A stretch of DNA of 38,926 nt from Bacteriovoracaceae bacterium (GCA_023146355.1 JAGLCH010000225.1:1-38926), one strand, 5' to 3'; positions 17,595 through 26,827 are shown, counted from the first letter of the stretch. The notes: generated by a model from the letters alone, not told the origin. Program-made: numbers and translations.

Positions 17595-19451
17595 ATGTTA
17601 CCTTGCATTACATTTTTACTCATTCCAGTATTATCATACCTGCTAGTCAAAGGTGGGCATCGTACTTTCAAGTTTAGCTCAACTTTAATAAATCCGATTA
17701 CATCTTTACTCACGATGCTAGGAGTGATCTCCTTTAGCATTGGAACCGTTACATTTGGTTCTTTGGGAGGATTTGCAGTATCAAATGAGTTTTTCAGTAT
17801 CAACTTATGGAGTAATGGATTCCGAATCCTAGTAGCGCTCTATCTCTCCTTTGCCATGCTCTTTTGCTCATATATTGAATATAACGAAAGTGAAGATAAG
17901 TTATTCAACTCGATTGAAAGGTATTTCCTTCTCAGCTCTTCATTTATGGTCGTATTTAGTGCTAATTTTTTCACCACAATCATAGGTGTTACTCTTATGA
18001 CCCTTTCTCTGATCCATATTGGTGCAGTTAATTCGAGAGAGAATATTCGGGGCATTATTAATTTCTACATAAGGAAAGAGATCAGTGATTTTTTTCTGAT
18101 AGTGGGAGTTTTGCTATTGGCATTATTTGGGAAGACGTTTGACTATATTGATCTTGGTGAGGCCCTTGTCGGTTTAAATAATAAGCTTGGCAGTATGGCA
18201 CTAGTATTTATTGTATTGTGGTTTTTAATTCGACTGCGAATATTTCCATTTATATCGCTAAAACAAAGCTTTTTGGAAAGTATTAAATCACCGTTAAAGG
18301 CAATATTCATCTGTATCTATCTGCCTGCAATCGTTACACCTTTCTTAAGTTTTACTAGCCTACTAGATGAAACTATTTATTCTCAACCAATTCTTTTCAC
18401 TTTGGGAATATTATCAACATTCATATACGGCATTATGGCGCTCTTCTCGATCCGGTTAAAGGATCTGTTAATTTATTTTACTTATGCTCAATATGGAGTC
18501 GCTGTTATTGGTATTTCTGTTGGCGCATATATTGATGCCGGCCTCTACCTTGTGTTTTTGAGCGCACTCGTATTAATCTGGTTTTCTCTAAACAAGCTTC
18601 TCGAAAGAGAAGGCGTGAAGGAAATCAGTCAGCTCACTAAACTTGGTCGACGCTATACGAAGTTGAAGATCTTACTAGGAACACTTATTGCCCTTCTTGC
18701 AGGTATACCCATGTTGGGAATATTTGGAATGCGCTCAGAAATTATGTGGTCAATTACAAATTCAACTCTTGGGCATAGCGGAGTTGCATTATTTTTATTT
18801 GTATACGTTATAAGTACAGCGGCAATTGCAAGAGTATTTGTTGCTCTTGTCTGTAAGAGGGATCAGCACCTTATCACTGCCCGCAAGTACCAGAACTGGC
18901 AGATTGTAGTTTCTGGAGGTGTTCTTTTTCTGGTCATTGGAATAAGTATATTTACAATTTCTGATGTAATTATTCCTGGGAATTCGCTTATATTGCTCGA
19001 GTATCTTCGAAATGATTTTATTGAAGGCCGGATCTTCTTTGCTTCAAATACCGTTCACTATATTTCAATTGCAGTCGATCAACTTCTAACACTTGCTGTT
19101 TTTGGAGCGATGTATTTTATTATTGCGACGAAACGAGGGGGGCCGATTGAAAAGGTTGCCCGAAAGTTTTCAGTTTTGATTGACTACTATCGAAGATATT
19201 ATAGGTATAGCGATGAAAGTTTAAGAAAAACGACTACTGGAATTCAGTATGCTTCGAAAAAAGTATTTCATCTTATTGATGAGAAGTTATTTTCGACACT
19301 CTCTGGTCCAGTCGAACGAAGTGCCATTATTGTTGGAAAATTAAATAAATGGTCTATCGCTCGCTTTGATTGCTACATCGGTCTAGTAACTGCTGGCATT
19401 GTACTGTTTATTATCATTATCGGTTTAAGCTTTATCATCGAGGGGCCATAA
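17595..19451 (+). CDS. NuoL-like antiporter-type subunit (divergent)
   Basis: A 618-residue membrane protein of NuoL length, with about 16 helices and a long C-terminal part that includes an amphipathic basic stretch (IDYYRRYYRYSDESLRK), as in the NuoL lateral helix. The helix-5 segment NFFTTIIGVTLMTLSLI corresponds to NuoL LGWEGVGLCSYLLI, with the key glutamate replaced by T133. The helix-7 lysine corresponds to R213 in LIRLRIFPFISL. The LKDLLIYFTYAQYG segment matches the conserved DxKKVLAYST region. The HAxFKALLF motif that follows in NuoL is absent. The gene's TAA overlaps the ATG of the NuoM-like gene by one base. Family membership is well supported; canonical pumping is doubtful. Confidence 0.75.
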   Translation: MLPCITFLLIPVLSYLLVKGGHRTFKFSSTLINPITSLLTMLGVISFSIGTVTFGSLGGFAVSNEFFSINLWSNGFRILVALYLSFAMLFCSYIEYNESEDKLFNSIERYFLLSSSFMVVFSANFFTTIIGVTLMTLSLIHIGAVNSRENIRGIINFYIRKEISDFFLIVGVLLLALFGKTFDYIDLGEALVGLNNKLGSMALVFIVLWFLIRLRIFPFISLKQSFLESIKSPLKAIFICIYLPAIVTPFLSFTSLLDETIYSQPILFTLGILSTFIYGIMALFSIRLKDLLIYFTYAQYGVAVIGISVGAYIDAGLYLVFLSALVLIWFSLNKLLEREGVKEISQLTKLGRRYTKLKILLGTLIALLAGIPMLGIFGMRSEIMWSITNSTLGHSGVALFLFVYVISTAAIARVFVALVCKRDQHLITARKYQNWQIVVSGGVLFLVIGISIFTISDVIIPGNSLILLEYLRNDFIEGRIFFASNTVHYISIAVDQLLTLAVFGAMYFIIATKRGGPIEKVARKFSVLIDYYRRYYRYSDESLRKTTTGIQYASKKVFHLIDEKLFSTLSGPVERSAIIVGKLNKWSIARFDCYIGLVTAGIVLFIIIIGLSFIIEGP

Positions 19452-20857
19452 TGGAGCTATTAGCACTAATTGTTGTATCAACAATATGGGGATTAACATT
19501 ACCATTTGTTCAAGTTAAATCACATGCAACAAAAGTATTCTCGGTTGCTGGCGGCCTTTCAATACTTGCCTTATCAATTCAGGTTTTTATTCTTACAATT
19601 GGTGACAAAGTCCTGAAGTATACGGTATCCCTCGATCGGTTAACAGAGATCCAAGTTCATCTAGTCCTTGATCGTGCTAATGCCACATTGATCCTTCTCT
19701 CAAGTATTCTTCTTCTTCTTTTTTTACTTGGAACACAAAAAGGCAACCTAAGGAAGGCCTCACTGGGGGCATCATTTATCGCATTTACAAGTATAGTCTT
19801 AGCCGTTTTATCTCGTAGCATATTTGGCTTCTTTATTGCTTTTGAGGTTGCGAGTATTGCTCTATATTTTGTGATGCCAATACGCTCAAATAAGCTAATG
19901 AAAAGAACCCAAAGTGTAATGGTTTTTATTTCAGGTCTTATGCTGCTTTCATTGCTCTATATCGCAACATCAATATTCGAGTCGGCGGGCGATCTAGCTT
20001 TGTCAGTTGATTCTCTCAAATCGATTATAGAAATAAATACCCCAGACAATTTTTTGTCAGAAATATTATTTTTCTCAAGCACGCTGTATGTTCTTAGTAG
20101 AACGGTTATTTTTCCGGCCTCTTTTTGGCAGTCAAAATTTACCAGTACTCTAGGACGAAGTGCAATAGCTCTACACATATCTCTTCCTGCAATTGGCGCA
20201 TATGCTTGGTTCACAAATTTTACTACGATCATTCAGCCTGAATTAGTCCGAACTTATCAGACTCCGCTCTTAATTACCCTTTGTATTGGGGCGATATATA
20301 ATATTTTTATTTCACTTGGACAAAGAAAGTTAGAAAGAGATGCAATATTTTTCTCCTCAACGCTTTTGGCGTATATCCTAGCAAATATTCTTTTACTCAG
20401 TGAAGATGGCGCTAGGAGTGGGCTTATCGGTGTTGTCTTTTTGAGCCTTCTCAATAGCTATATTTCGGTAGTCGTAAGCGCACTTGACAGAGTTTTTGGA
20501 TCCACGCTCATTCCCCTATGCGAAAGGTCCGACAAATATTCTGCCCATTTCTTGAGGGGGATTGTTGCCGTCTTCCTTCTTGTTATGGGGACTCCTGGAG
20601 GAATTGGTTTCACTTTCTTTTATAGTTCCCTCGTGGCCGGAATCAACCATTCTAATCTCATTGGTGGATTAATGCTCGTGGTATGGGTTGCCCTAATGGG
20701 AATTGTAATTCAAAAAATAAAAATGATCATTTTAAATGCACCAGAAAAAATTGCAGATTGTAAGATTCAATTCAATCGTCTTGAGCTTTTCATTATGTAT
20801 GTTCTTTTTTTGTTTTTTATATTGGGTGGTATCTTTCCTCGATATCTTTTTAGTTAG
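19451..20857 (+). CDS. NuoM-like antiporter-type subunit (divergent)
   Basis: A 468-residue membrane protein. The start at 19451 overlaps the preceding stop and avoids an 81-base overlapping extension. Helix 5 keeps the acidic residue of the family (E132 in FGFFIAFEVASIALYF). The helix-7 lysine seems replaced by R217 (LSRTVIFPASFW), the same substitution as in the NuoL-like neighbour. RKLERDAIFFSSTLLAY corresponds to the DIKRxIAYSS segment, and GTPGGIGFTFFYSSLVAG to the late PGTxGFxGEF motif. This is the least degraded of the cluster's antiporter-like subunits. The NuoN-like gene starts 10 bases downstream after a TAGGAG ribosome-binding site. Confidence 0.75.
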   Translation: MELLALIVVSTIWGLTLPFVQVKSHATKVFSVAGGLSILALSIQVFILTIGDKVLKYTVSLDRLTEIQVHLVLDRANATLILLSSILLLLFLLGTQKGNLRKASLGASFIAFTSIVLAVLSRSIFGFFIAFEVASIALYFVMPIRSNKLMKRTQSVMVFISGLMLLSLLYIATSIFESAGDLALSVDSLKSIIEINTPDNFLSEILFFSSTLYVLSRTVIFPASFWQSKFTSTLGRSAIALHISLPAIGAYAWFTNFTTIIQPELVRTYQTPLLITLCIGAIYNIFISLGQRKLERDAIFFSSTLLAYILANILLLSEDGARSGLIGVVFLSLLNSYISVVVSALDRVFGSTLIPLCERSDKYSAHFLRGIVAVFLLVMGTPGGIGFTFFYSSLVAGINHSNLIGGLMLVVWVALMGIVIQKIKMIILNAPEKIADCKIQFNRLELFIMYVLFLFFILGGIFPRYLFS

Positions 20858-20867
20858 GAGTTGATAA

Positions 20868-22172
20868 ATGACATTATCAATTGAATGGTTATTGCTTATA
20901 TCTTTTATATTGGTAGTTGCTGTGCGCTTGGTAGCACAATTAGTGGGGGAGAAATCTGAAAAGATTTTAAACTATTTATTCTTTCTCCCGATTGTACTCC
21001 TCATTGCATATGTCTATAACACCGAAATCGAATCTAGTTTAGGAGTGCTAAGCTATGAGGGACTAAAGCTTACATTTTTGTTCTCACTTACTGCCTTCAG
21101 TCTCATATCGCTGTTAAAGGGCATAGGACGAGATCTTATTCATAATTTCTTTATATCTTTACACTACTTGTTTGGAGTAATTGCGATTGGAGCAACAGAT
21201 TTTGTGACGCTAACAATTGCAATTGTTATTTGCGGTATTTTGGCGGTGACACAAATATTGTTATCTCAAAATGTTTCACTGTCGGACTTCTCGATTCGAT
21301 TATTTTCTATTCAAATAATTACAACGATCAGCCTAACCATAGCATTCATTTGTTTTCTTATGGCAACAGGTGGTACCGGCCTTGCATCAATATCTAATGC
21401 AGATACAACATTCCTCCTTATTTCAATGTGCTTTATTATATTTGTATTCTTACTTGAAAGTGGAAGCTTCTCTTTCTCATATATTATGACTGATGTTGGG
21501 AAAAAAGTTGGCCGTGAAGTCTACTCCATTGTCCTTATGAATAAGTTTTTAGTACTTGGGACTTGTCTATTTCTTATCAATTCATTTTTACCAGTGGTAA
21601 TTGAACAAGGTGTCTACCGCATAATAATTATCTTGCTGTGCTCTACTAGTGTATTGCTGTCAATTATCGGCGGGCTTAATAATAAATGCATTGCGAGCAT
21701 TACCTCAAAACTTTTTAGTATTAATTCAATAATGGTGCTCTCAATATTTGCCTATTCGGGTGAAAGTGCTGTGCTGTATAATGCTTTTTTATTTTTCGTT
21801 ATGGTAACGCTCGCGACAGTTGTATGTTTCGATCGAGGGACAGCACGGCCTTCTGGTGTTATCCCCCTTAATGGATCAGTAGGAGAGCTTACTGTATTTT
21901 CAATTTGTTTAGGTTCACTAGGTTTATTTCCACTTAATTCTCTTTTTATAAAGAGGTTTTCATTATTGGTTTCTACAAACCAATTGGAACTCAACATACT
22001 CACTGTGTTATTTGCCGTTGGATTGGTGGTACTATTTATCAGTAGTACGAACTTGATTACTAGTATTGCGAGAACAGCTAATTCTTCTGAGTCTGTAGAT
22101 CGACCTTTTGTCGATAAGTTTGTTGAGTGGAGTATAGTTATGATTATCACTTTTGGCGGTTTATTCGCTTGA
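20868..22172 (+). CDS. NuoN-like antiporter-type subunit (very divergent)
   Basis: A 434-residue protein with about 12-14 membrane helices, in the position that nuoN holds in canonical nuo operons. Length and helix density match NuoN. The late segment ELTVFSICLGSLGLFPLNSLFIKRFSL resembles the loop where antiporter subunits have a glycine/proline-rich motif and a lysine. Few other family motifs are recognisable, and the central lysines of helices 7 and 8 could not be placed. The identification is therefore largely contextual. The TPR protein gene follows after 14 bases. Confidence 0.55.
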   Translation: MTLSIEWLLLISFILVVAVRLVAQLVGEKSEKILNYLFFLPIVLLIAYVYNTEIESSLGVLSYEGLKLTFLFSLTAFSLISLLKGIGRDLIHNFFISLHYLFGVIAIGATDFVTLTIAIVICGILAVTQILLSQNVSLSDFSIRLFSIQIITTISLTIAFICFLMATGGTGLASISNADTTFLLISMCFIIFVFLLESGSFSFSYIMTDVGKKVGREVYSIVLMNKFLVLGTCLFLINSFLPVVIEQGVYRIIIILLCSTSVLLSIIGGLNNKCIASITSKLFSINSIMVLSIFAYSGESAVLYNAFLFFVMVTLATVVCFDRGTARPSGVIPLNGSVGELTVFSICLGSLGLFPLNSLFIKRFSLLVSTNQLELNILTVLFAVGLVVLFISSTNLITSIARTANSSESVDRPFVDKFVEWSIVMIITFGGLFA

Positions 22173-22186
22173 GATAGAAGGACGAT

Positions 22187-25100
22187 ATGAAGTATCGCGT
22201 AAAGCTCAAAATTGGTCGTGTTGTTGGTCCATTTGATGAAAATCAGATAGTAGAGTTATTTCTAAAAGGTCACATTGATGGCAGTGAAGAATGCCAAGTC
22301 TTTCCTATTGGAGATTGGGCAGCACTTAAATCGTATGATGACCTAAAAGAAGCACTAGTAAAAGCAATCGCAGAAAATAAGTCGCCATCTACTAGTGCGA
22401 CTGAAGATTCAAAGACTGTTGTCAACTTCTCCATATCAAAGAACAAAGTGGATAACAGTCAAAATAAAGCACTGGAATCAAGGCCCAATGTTAGTGAGTT
22501 CAATTACGCAGATGAGGAAGAGGAGTATATTGACTATCACGAACTTGAAGAACGATATGAGGGCTCTGAGGGACCTGAAGGTAGCAAGATTGTACATAAA
22601 GGCGATCTTGATGCTGAAGTCCCAACTACTCTAGAAAATGAAAATGAAGAAGAAGATATCGATTCAATTGAAAAGACTATTGTTCTAAAGCGGCCATTAT
22701 CATCTGAAATAAATTCAGACCGAACAGTTGTCACTCCGGAAAGTGCAAAGTATCTAAAGCAACTTGAGGAAGAGAAAAAAAAGAAAGACGAAGAAGAAAA
22801 AAAGAAGCAAGTAAAGCAGGAAGAAGAGAAAGAGAGCTTGCCAATTGAAGATGAGAAGACGCAATTTATAGACTTAAAAGATGCCTTACAAGAGATTAAA
22901 ATTTCAGCAAGGGAAACAGAACTCGCTATTGAAAAAAAGGAAAGAGAGCAGAATGTAGAGACTGATCACGTTGCCGTGAAAGAGGAAAAAGAAGTAGTAG
23001 AAAAGAAGAAAGGGATCCGACCATTTTTAGTGATAATTTTCGTACTACTAATTGGTTACCTACTGATGCCATCCGATGAAGAAAAGAGAGCAGCACCGAT
23101 AACGCCATTATGGGCCAAGATTTCATTTCCAGTCTCAAATGAATACGAGGATTCAGTTCGAAGTGATGAGTTGAACCTTGAGGCAATGGAGTTCTATAAT
23201 CGTGGAACTTATATTTCAAAATTAAAAGCAGCGAAAAAATTCAACCTTTCACTACGCAATAAGTTTAAAGACAATAAGGCGCTTGGATACCTCGTTATGC
23301 TCTACTCGGAGCTTTTGCCTAATGCAAAAAATAAAGAACAAGCATCTAATTCCCTGTTCAAGCTAGTTGAAATAGCTAGGGCCAAAGTTCTCACTGATGT
23401 GAATGTCGCAATTGGTACTGCCCGTTTTTATGCATTTTCTCAGAAAAAATATACAGCCTTGAAGATACTCGAAGACTATATAAGAGTTGGCCAACCAAAT
23501 GTTCTTTTTTTAGTAGAGTATCTTAACCTACTTCTTGATGTTGGAAAGATAGATGAAGCTAAAATCGCATTAGGAAAATTGGAAGCAATCAATGCCCCCC
23601 CTTTTGAAGCATTTATTGTAATTGCTAGATACTACTCACTAGATGAACAGCACGATAAAGCAAAATCTATATTGATAAAAGCAGCAGAGCGATATTCAAA
23701 ATCTGTAAAGTTGCTCCTTACTTATGCTGATTATCTTTTAAGAAAATCTGAATTTAAGAAATTTGTAAGTGTGCTGAAAGCGGTTAAGGCCCTTCGAGCA
23801 GAGCGGTCACCTGTCTACTATTCAAAGTACCTCGAGTATATGGGTGTATTAAGCGCTTATAGTAAAGACAATAAGTCTGCTGTGATTCTATTTAAAAAGG
23901 CATTAAAGCTCAATGAGTCGCAAGAGCTCCGCTCTAAACTGGCATCGCTTGAGCTCGGAGGTTCCAAAGTAGTTGAGGATCTGATTCTTGAAAGTAAAGT
24001 TGTCAATTTAATGAGGAAAGCAAAGATTAAGATCCACGAAAGAGAGTGGGACAAAGCTTTTTCCTTAGCAATTAATGCTTCGGACCTGATGGAAAACTAC
24101 GTGCCTGCTAAGCTTCTCCTCTCAAAAATACAGACTGAAAGAGGCTACTATAATGCTGCTATACAATCTCTTGAAACGCTTCACGGGGAGTTCCCGCTTG
24201 ATGCAGATATCAACTTTCAGCTTGTTGAAACGTACATTGCAGCACGTATGTTGGAGAGAGCAAAAAAACAGATTAACAAGATCTCTGCCACTGATTTAGT
24301 CTCCACATATTATTACGCCTCTATGCTCGGAAGATATTTCGATAGCAATAAAAATTTTATGGCCGCATTCAGTTGGATGAAAAAGAGTATACGTATGAAT
24401 CCTCTGAATGATCGGGATTTTTATTATATGGCCGTGATGCTTCATCGTCGCAATAAACTAAAGGATGCTAATACTGTGATAAAAAAGGCCATCACTTTAG
24501 ATCCTGAAAATATTGATTATAGAATCCTTTATGCCAAAATCGTATATGAATTTAGTGGAAGTGATGCAGCTATAGGCTACTTGCGGGATATACTAACAAA
24601 GTATCCATCTCACCCTAAAATTCTTGCAAGAATTGCAATATTTTATCATATGAGTGGGCAGATTCAGTTGTACGAATCAAATGTTAAGAAAATTCAAAGT
24701 ATGCCAAAAATTGATAGTTCTTTCTATTCATATCTGATTAAGGCTGCAAGGCTAGATGAGAAATATAGTGATGTAATTAAATACTCAAATGCCTACTTCA
24801 AACTTAATCCCGGAGATTTATTTCGACGGATAGAGCTGGGCTCCTACTTGCTAGAGAAAGGCAATTTGGGAGAAGCAGAGGTCGCAATTAAGGAAGTGGT
24901 TACGCGCCTCCCTAACTACCCAAAGTCAAACTACTATCTCGCAAAAATAGCGATGTACAAGAAAGAGTATTCTAAGGCACTTGAGTTTGCTAAGCTCGAA
25001 CGCGAATATAACGGAGCGAAGGAGTTTGGTTTTTCAGTAGCAGGTGAAATCCTTCGCCGCATGGAAAAATATCCAGAATCAATTAAAATGCTGGAGCAAG

Positions 25101-25372
25101 CGATTGCTAGGAATGGTAAATCTCTTGATAGTTTGACCAGTTTGGCATGGATCAAATCACGTCAAAATTATTATGACGAATCAAAAGAATTATATCTGCG
25201 AGTCTTAAGAGAAGAGCCAGGAAATCCTAATATTCATCGGTCTCTCGGTTATGTTTACAAGTCCATGGGGCAAAGTAAGCTTGCTATTGAGTCGTTTAAG
25301 GTTTATTTAGATTTATCCCCTAGCGCCACTGATAAAGCGCGAATTAAACAAGAAATAAAATTTCTAAGGTAA
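22187..25372 (+). CDS. GYF-domain/TPR membrane-anchored protein
   Basis: A 1061-residue protein of unknown function. Residues 1-60 form a GYF_2-like domain (VGPFDENQIVELFLKGHI, then GDWAAL). Residues 65-278 are a charged, low-complexity, partly coiled-coil stretch rich in Glu and Lys. One membrane helix lies at 279-295, preceded by KKK, which predicts the N-terminus in the cytoplasm and the rest outside. Residues about 300-1061 are a long run of TPR-like helical pairs, for example MGQSKLAIESFKVYLDLSP at the end. Four short motifs of the form [SED]-[KR]-T-x-[V/F] surround T77, T164, T180 and T225 in the cytoplasmic part. It starts 14 bases after the nuoN-like gene and 11 bases before serS, so it is probably co-transcribed with the nuo-like cluster. 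It could scaffold that complex or another envelope machine. Confidence 0.8.
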   Translation: MKYRVKLKIGRVVGPFDENQIVELFLKGHIDGSEECQVFPIGDWAALKSYDDLKEALVKAIAENKSPSTSATEDSKTVVNFSISKNKVDNSQNKALESRPNVSEFNYADEEEEYIDYHELEERYEGSEGPEGSKIVHKGDLDAEVPTTLENENEEEDIDSIEKTIVLKRPLSSEINSDRTVVTPESAKYLKQLEEEKKKKDEEEKKKQVKQEEEKESLPIEDEKTQFIDLKDALQEIKISARETELAIEKKEREQNVETDHVAVKEEKEVVEKKKGIRPFLVIIFVLLIGYLLMPSDEEKRAAPITPLWAKISFPVSNEYEDSVRSDELNLEAMEFYNRGTYISKLKAAKKFNLSLRNKFKDNKALGYLVMLYSELLPNAKNKEQASNSLFKLVEIARAKVLTDVNVAIGTARFYAFSQKKYTALKILEDYIRVGQPNVLFLVEYLNLLLDVGKIDEAKIALGKLEAINAPPFEAFIVIARYYSLDEQHDKAKSILIKAAERYSKSVKLLLTYADYLLRKSEFKKFVSVLKAVKALRAERSPVYYSKYLEYMGVLSAYSKDNKSAVILFKKALKLNESQELRSKLASLELGGSKVVEDLILESKVVNLMRKAKIKIHEREWDKAFSLAINASDLMENYVPAKLLLSKIQTERGYYNAAIQSLETLHGEFPLDADINFQLVETYIAARMLERAKKQINKISATDLVSTYYYASMLGRYFDSNKNFMAAFSWMKKSIRMNPLNDRDFYYMAVMLHRRNKLKDANTVIKKAITLDPENIDYRILYAKIVYEFSGSDAAIGYLRDILTKYPSHPKILARIAIFYHMSGQIQLYESNVKKIQSMPKIDSSFYSYLIKAARLDEKYSDVIKYSNAYFKLNPGDLFRRIELGSYLLEKGNLGEAEVAIKEVVTRLPNYPKSNYYLAKIAMYKKEYSKALEFAKLEREYNGAKEFGFSVAGEILRRMEKYPESIKMLEQAIARNGKSLDSLTSLAWIKSRQNYYDESKELYLRVLREEPGNPNIHRSLGYVYKSMGQSKLAIESFKVYLDLSPSATDKARIKQEIKFLR

Positions 25373-25383
25373 ATGAGGTTAAG

Positions 25384-26652
25384 ATGCACGACATTAAGTT
25401 TTTTGTCGAAAACGTTGAAGAAGTTAAGATAAACCTAGGGAAGAGAAAATTTGATACGGGTATCATTGATACTGTTCTTAAAATGAATGATCGTAGAAAG
25501 GTTCTAATCCAAGAAGTTGAATCTTCTCGAGCTGAAACTAAAAAGCTATCCAAGGAAGTAGGAATGCTTAAGCGAGATGGTAAAGATGCCTCTGAGCTTA
25601 TGGCAAAAGTGGGTGAGATAAAACAGGCAATGTCTGAAGGCGATGCAGAGCTTGAAAGTACAATCAAGAATATGGATGGCCTACTTGCTACTATTCCAAA
25701 TTTAATTGATTCTGAAGTTCCATCTGGAGCTGATGAGAGTGATAATATTGAAGTTCACTCATGGGGAGAAATTCCACAGCTCGACTTTGAAGCTAAGGAT
25801 CATGCAGACCTTGGTGAATCACTTGGGATGTTAGATTTTGACTGTGGAGCAAAGATAACAGGTGCTCGCTTTGTTGTTTACCGCGGTCATCTCGCAAGAC
25901 TAGAGCGTGCTCTTATTAATTTCATGCTCGATTATCATACTAATGATGGATATGAAGAGATCATCCCCCCATTTATTGTGAACTCAGAGAGTATGTATGG
26001 AACTGGACAACTTCCTAAGTTTGCCGAGGACGCATTCAAAATAGATGGGCGCGACTGGTATCTTATTCCTACAGCAGAAGTTCCGGTAACTAATATGAAG
26101 CGGGGTGAGCTTTTCGAAATGAATGAATTGCCGCTACGCTATGCTGCCTATACTCCTTGTTTTCGAAGTGAGGCCGGATCCCATGGAAAAGATACGAAAG
26201 GGCTTATTCGCCTGCACCAATTTAATAAAGTAGAGATGGTAAATATAGTTGCTCCCGATAAATCGGAAGAGACCCATCAGGCAATGGTTAAGCGTGCTTG
26301 TACTATTCTTGAAATGCTTAAGTTACCTTACCGCTCGATGCTTCTATGTGCTGGGGATATTGGGTTTGGTGCCCGAAAGTGCTACGACCTTGAAGTATGG
26401 CTACCTTCACAAATGAAATACCGTGAGATTTCATCTATTTCAAATTGTGGAGAATTTCAGGCCCGTCGTGCCTCAATACGTTACCGAGGAGAGGACAAAA
26501 AACCGGTGTTTGCCCACACCCTAAATGGTTCGGGTTTAGCAGTTGGCCGTACTGTGGTGGCAATCATGGAGAATTATCAGAATTCAGATGGAACGATTAC
26601 AATTCCTGAGGTTTTAAGGCCATATATGGGTGGTTTAGAGCAAATTGGTTAA
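25384..26652 (+). CDS. serS: Seryl-tRNA synthetase
   Basis: Class II synthetase of 422 residues that charges tRNA-Ser and tRNA-Sec with serine. The N-terminal long antiparallel coiled coil (about 30-100) binds the long variable arm of tRNA-Ser. The catalytic domain has TAEVP (230-234), motif 2 FRSEAGSHG and RLHQFNKVE (from 260), and motif 3 GSGLAVGRT near residue 383. A GAGG ribosome-binding site precedes the ATG, and the upstream TPR gene ends 11 bases before, so the two may share a transcript. The two tRNA-Ser genes lie directly downstream under their own promoter. Confidence 0.97.
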   Translation: MHDIKFFVENVEEVKINLGKRKFDTGIIDTVLKMNDRRKVLIQEVESSRAETKKLSKEVGMLKRDGKDASELMAKVGEIKQAMSEGDAELESTIKNMDGLLATIPNLIDSEVPSGADESDNIEVHSWGEIPQLDFEAKDHADLGESLGMLDFDCGAKITGARFVVYRGHLARLERALINFMLDYHTNDGYEEIIPPFIVNSESMYGTGQLPKFAEDAFKIDGRDWYLIPTAEVPVTNMKRGELFEMNELPLRYAAYTPCFRSEAGSHGKDTKGLIRLHQFNKVEMVNIVAPDKSEETHQAMVKRACTILEMLKLPYRSMLLCAGDIGFGARKCYDLEVWLPSQMKYREISSISNCGEFQARRASIRYRGEDKKPVFAHTLNGSGLAVGRTVVAIMENYQNSDGTITIPEVLRPYMGGLEQIG

Positions 26653-26660
26653 TTTTTTTA

Positions 26661-26689
26661 TTGAAATTAAAAAGTTTTGGCACTAATAT
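26661..26689 (+). promoter_or_regulatory. Promoter of the tRNA-Ser pair
   Basis: TTGAAA (26661-26666), a 17-base spacer and TAATAT (26684-26689). It lies 11 bases upstream of the first tRNA-Ser gene, so the predicted transcript begins just before the mature 5' end. Confidence 0.65.
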
Positions 26690-26700
26690 GTCTTTATTGC

Positions 26701-26788
26701 GGTGGATTGGCTGAGTGGTCGAAAGCGGTGGTTTTGAAAACCATTGACCTTTACGGGTCCGCAGGTTCGAATCCTGTGTCCACCGCCA
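26701..26788 (+). tRNA. tRNA-Ser (anticodon UGA)
   Basis: An 88-base cloverleaf with acceptor stem GGTGGAT/GTCCACC, anticodon loop TTTGAAA giving UGA, a long variable arm typical of tRNA-Ser, T-arm GCAGG-TTCGAAT-CCTGT and an encoded 3' CCA. It reads UCN codons. It lies 48 bases after serS. Confidence 0.95.
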
Positions 26789-26802
26789 TTCTTTTTTTGA
26801 AA

Positions 26803-26825
26803 GCTGCTAACGCGGCATTTTTTTT
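26803..26825 (+). terminator. Weak hairpin plus T run between the tRNA-Ser genes
   Basis: Stem GCTGC/GCGGC (26803-26807 with 26812-26816, one G-U pair), a TAAC loop and an eight-T run. It is short, so termination is probably partial; it may instead mark a processing site. Confidence 0.3.
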
Positions 26826-26827
26826 AT

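Noticed and set aside
15467..22172. Calling the cluster an Mrp-type Na+/H+ antiporter
   Set aside because: NuoA- and NuoH-like subunits are present and the gene order is that of nuo; no MrpE, F or G-like genes are seen.
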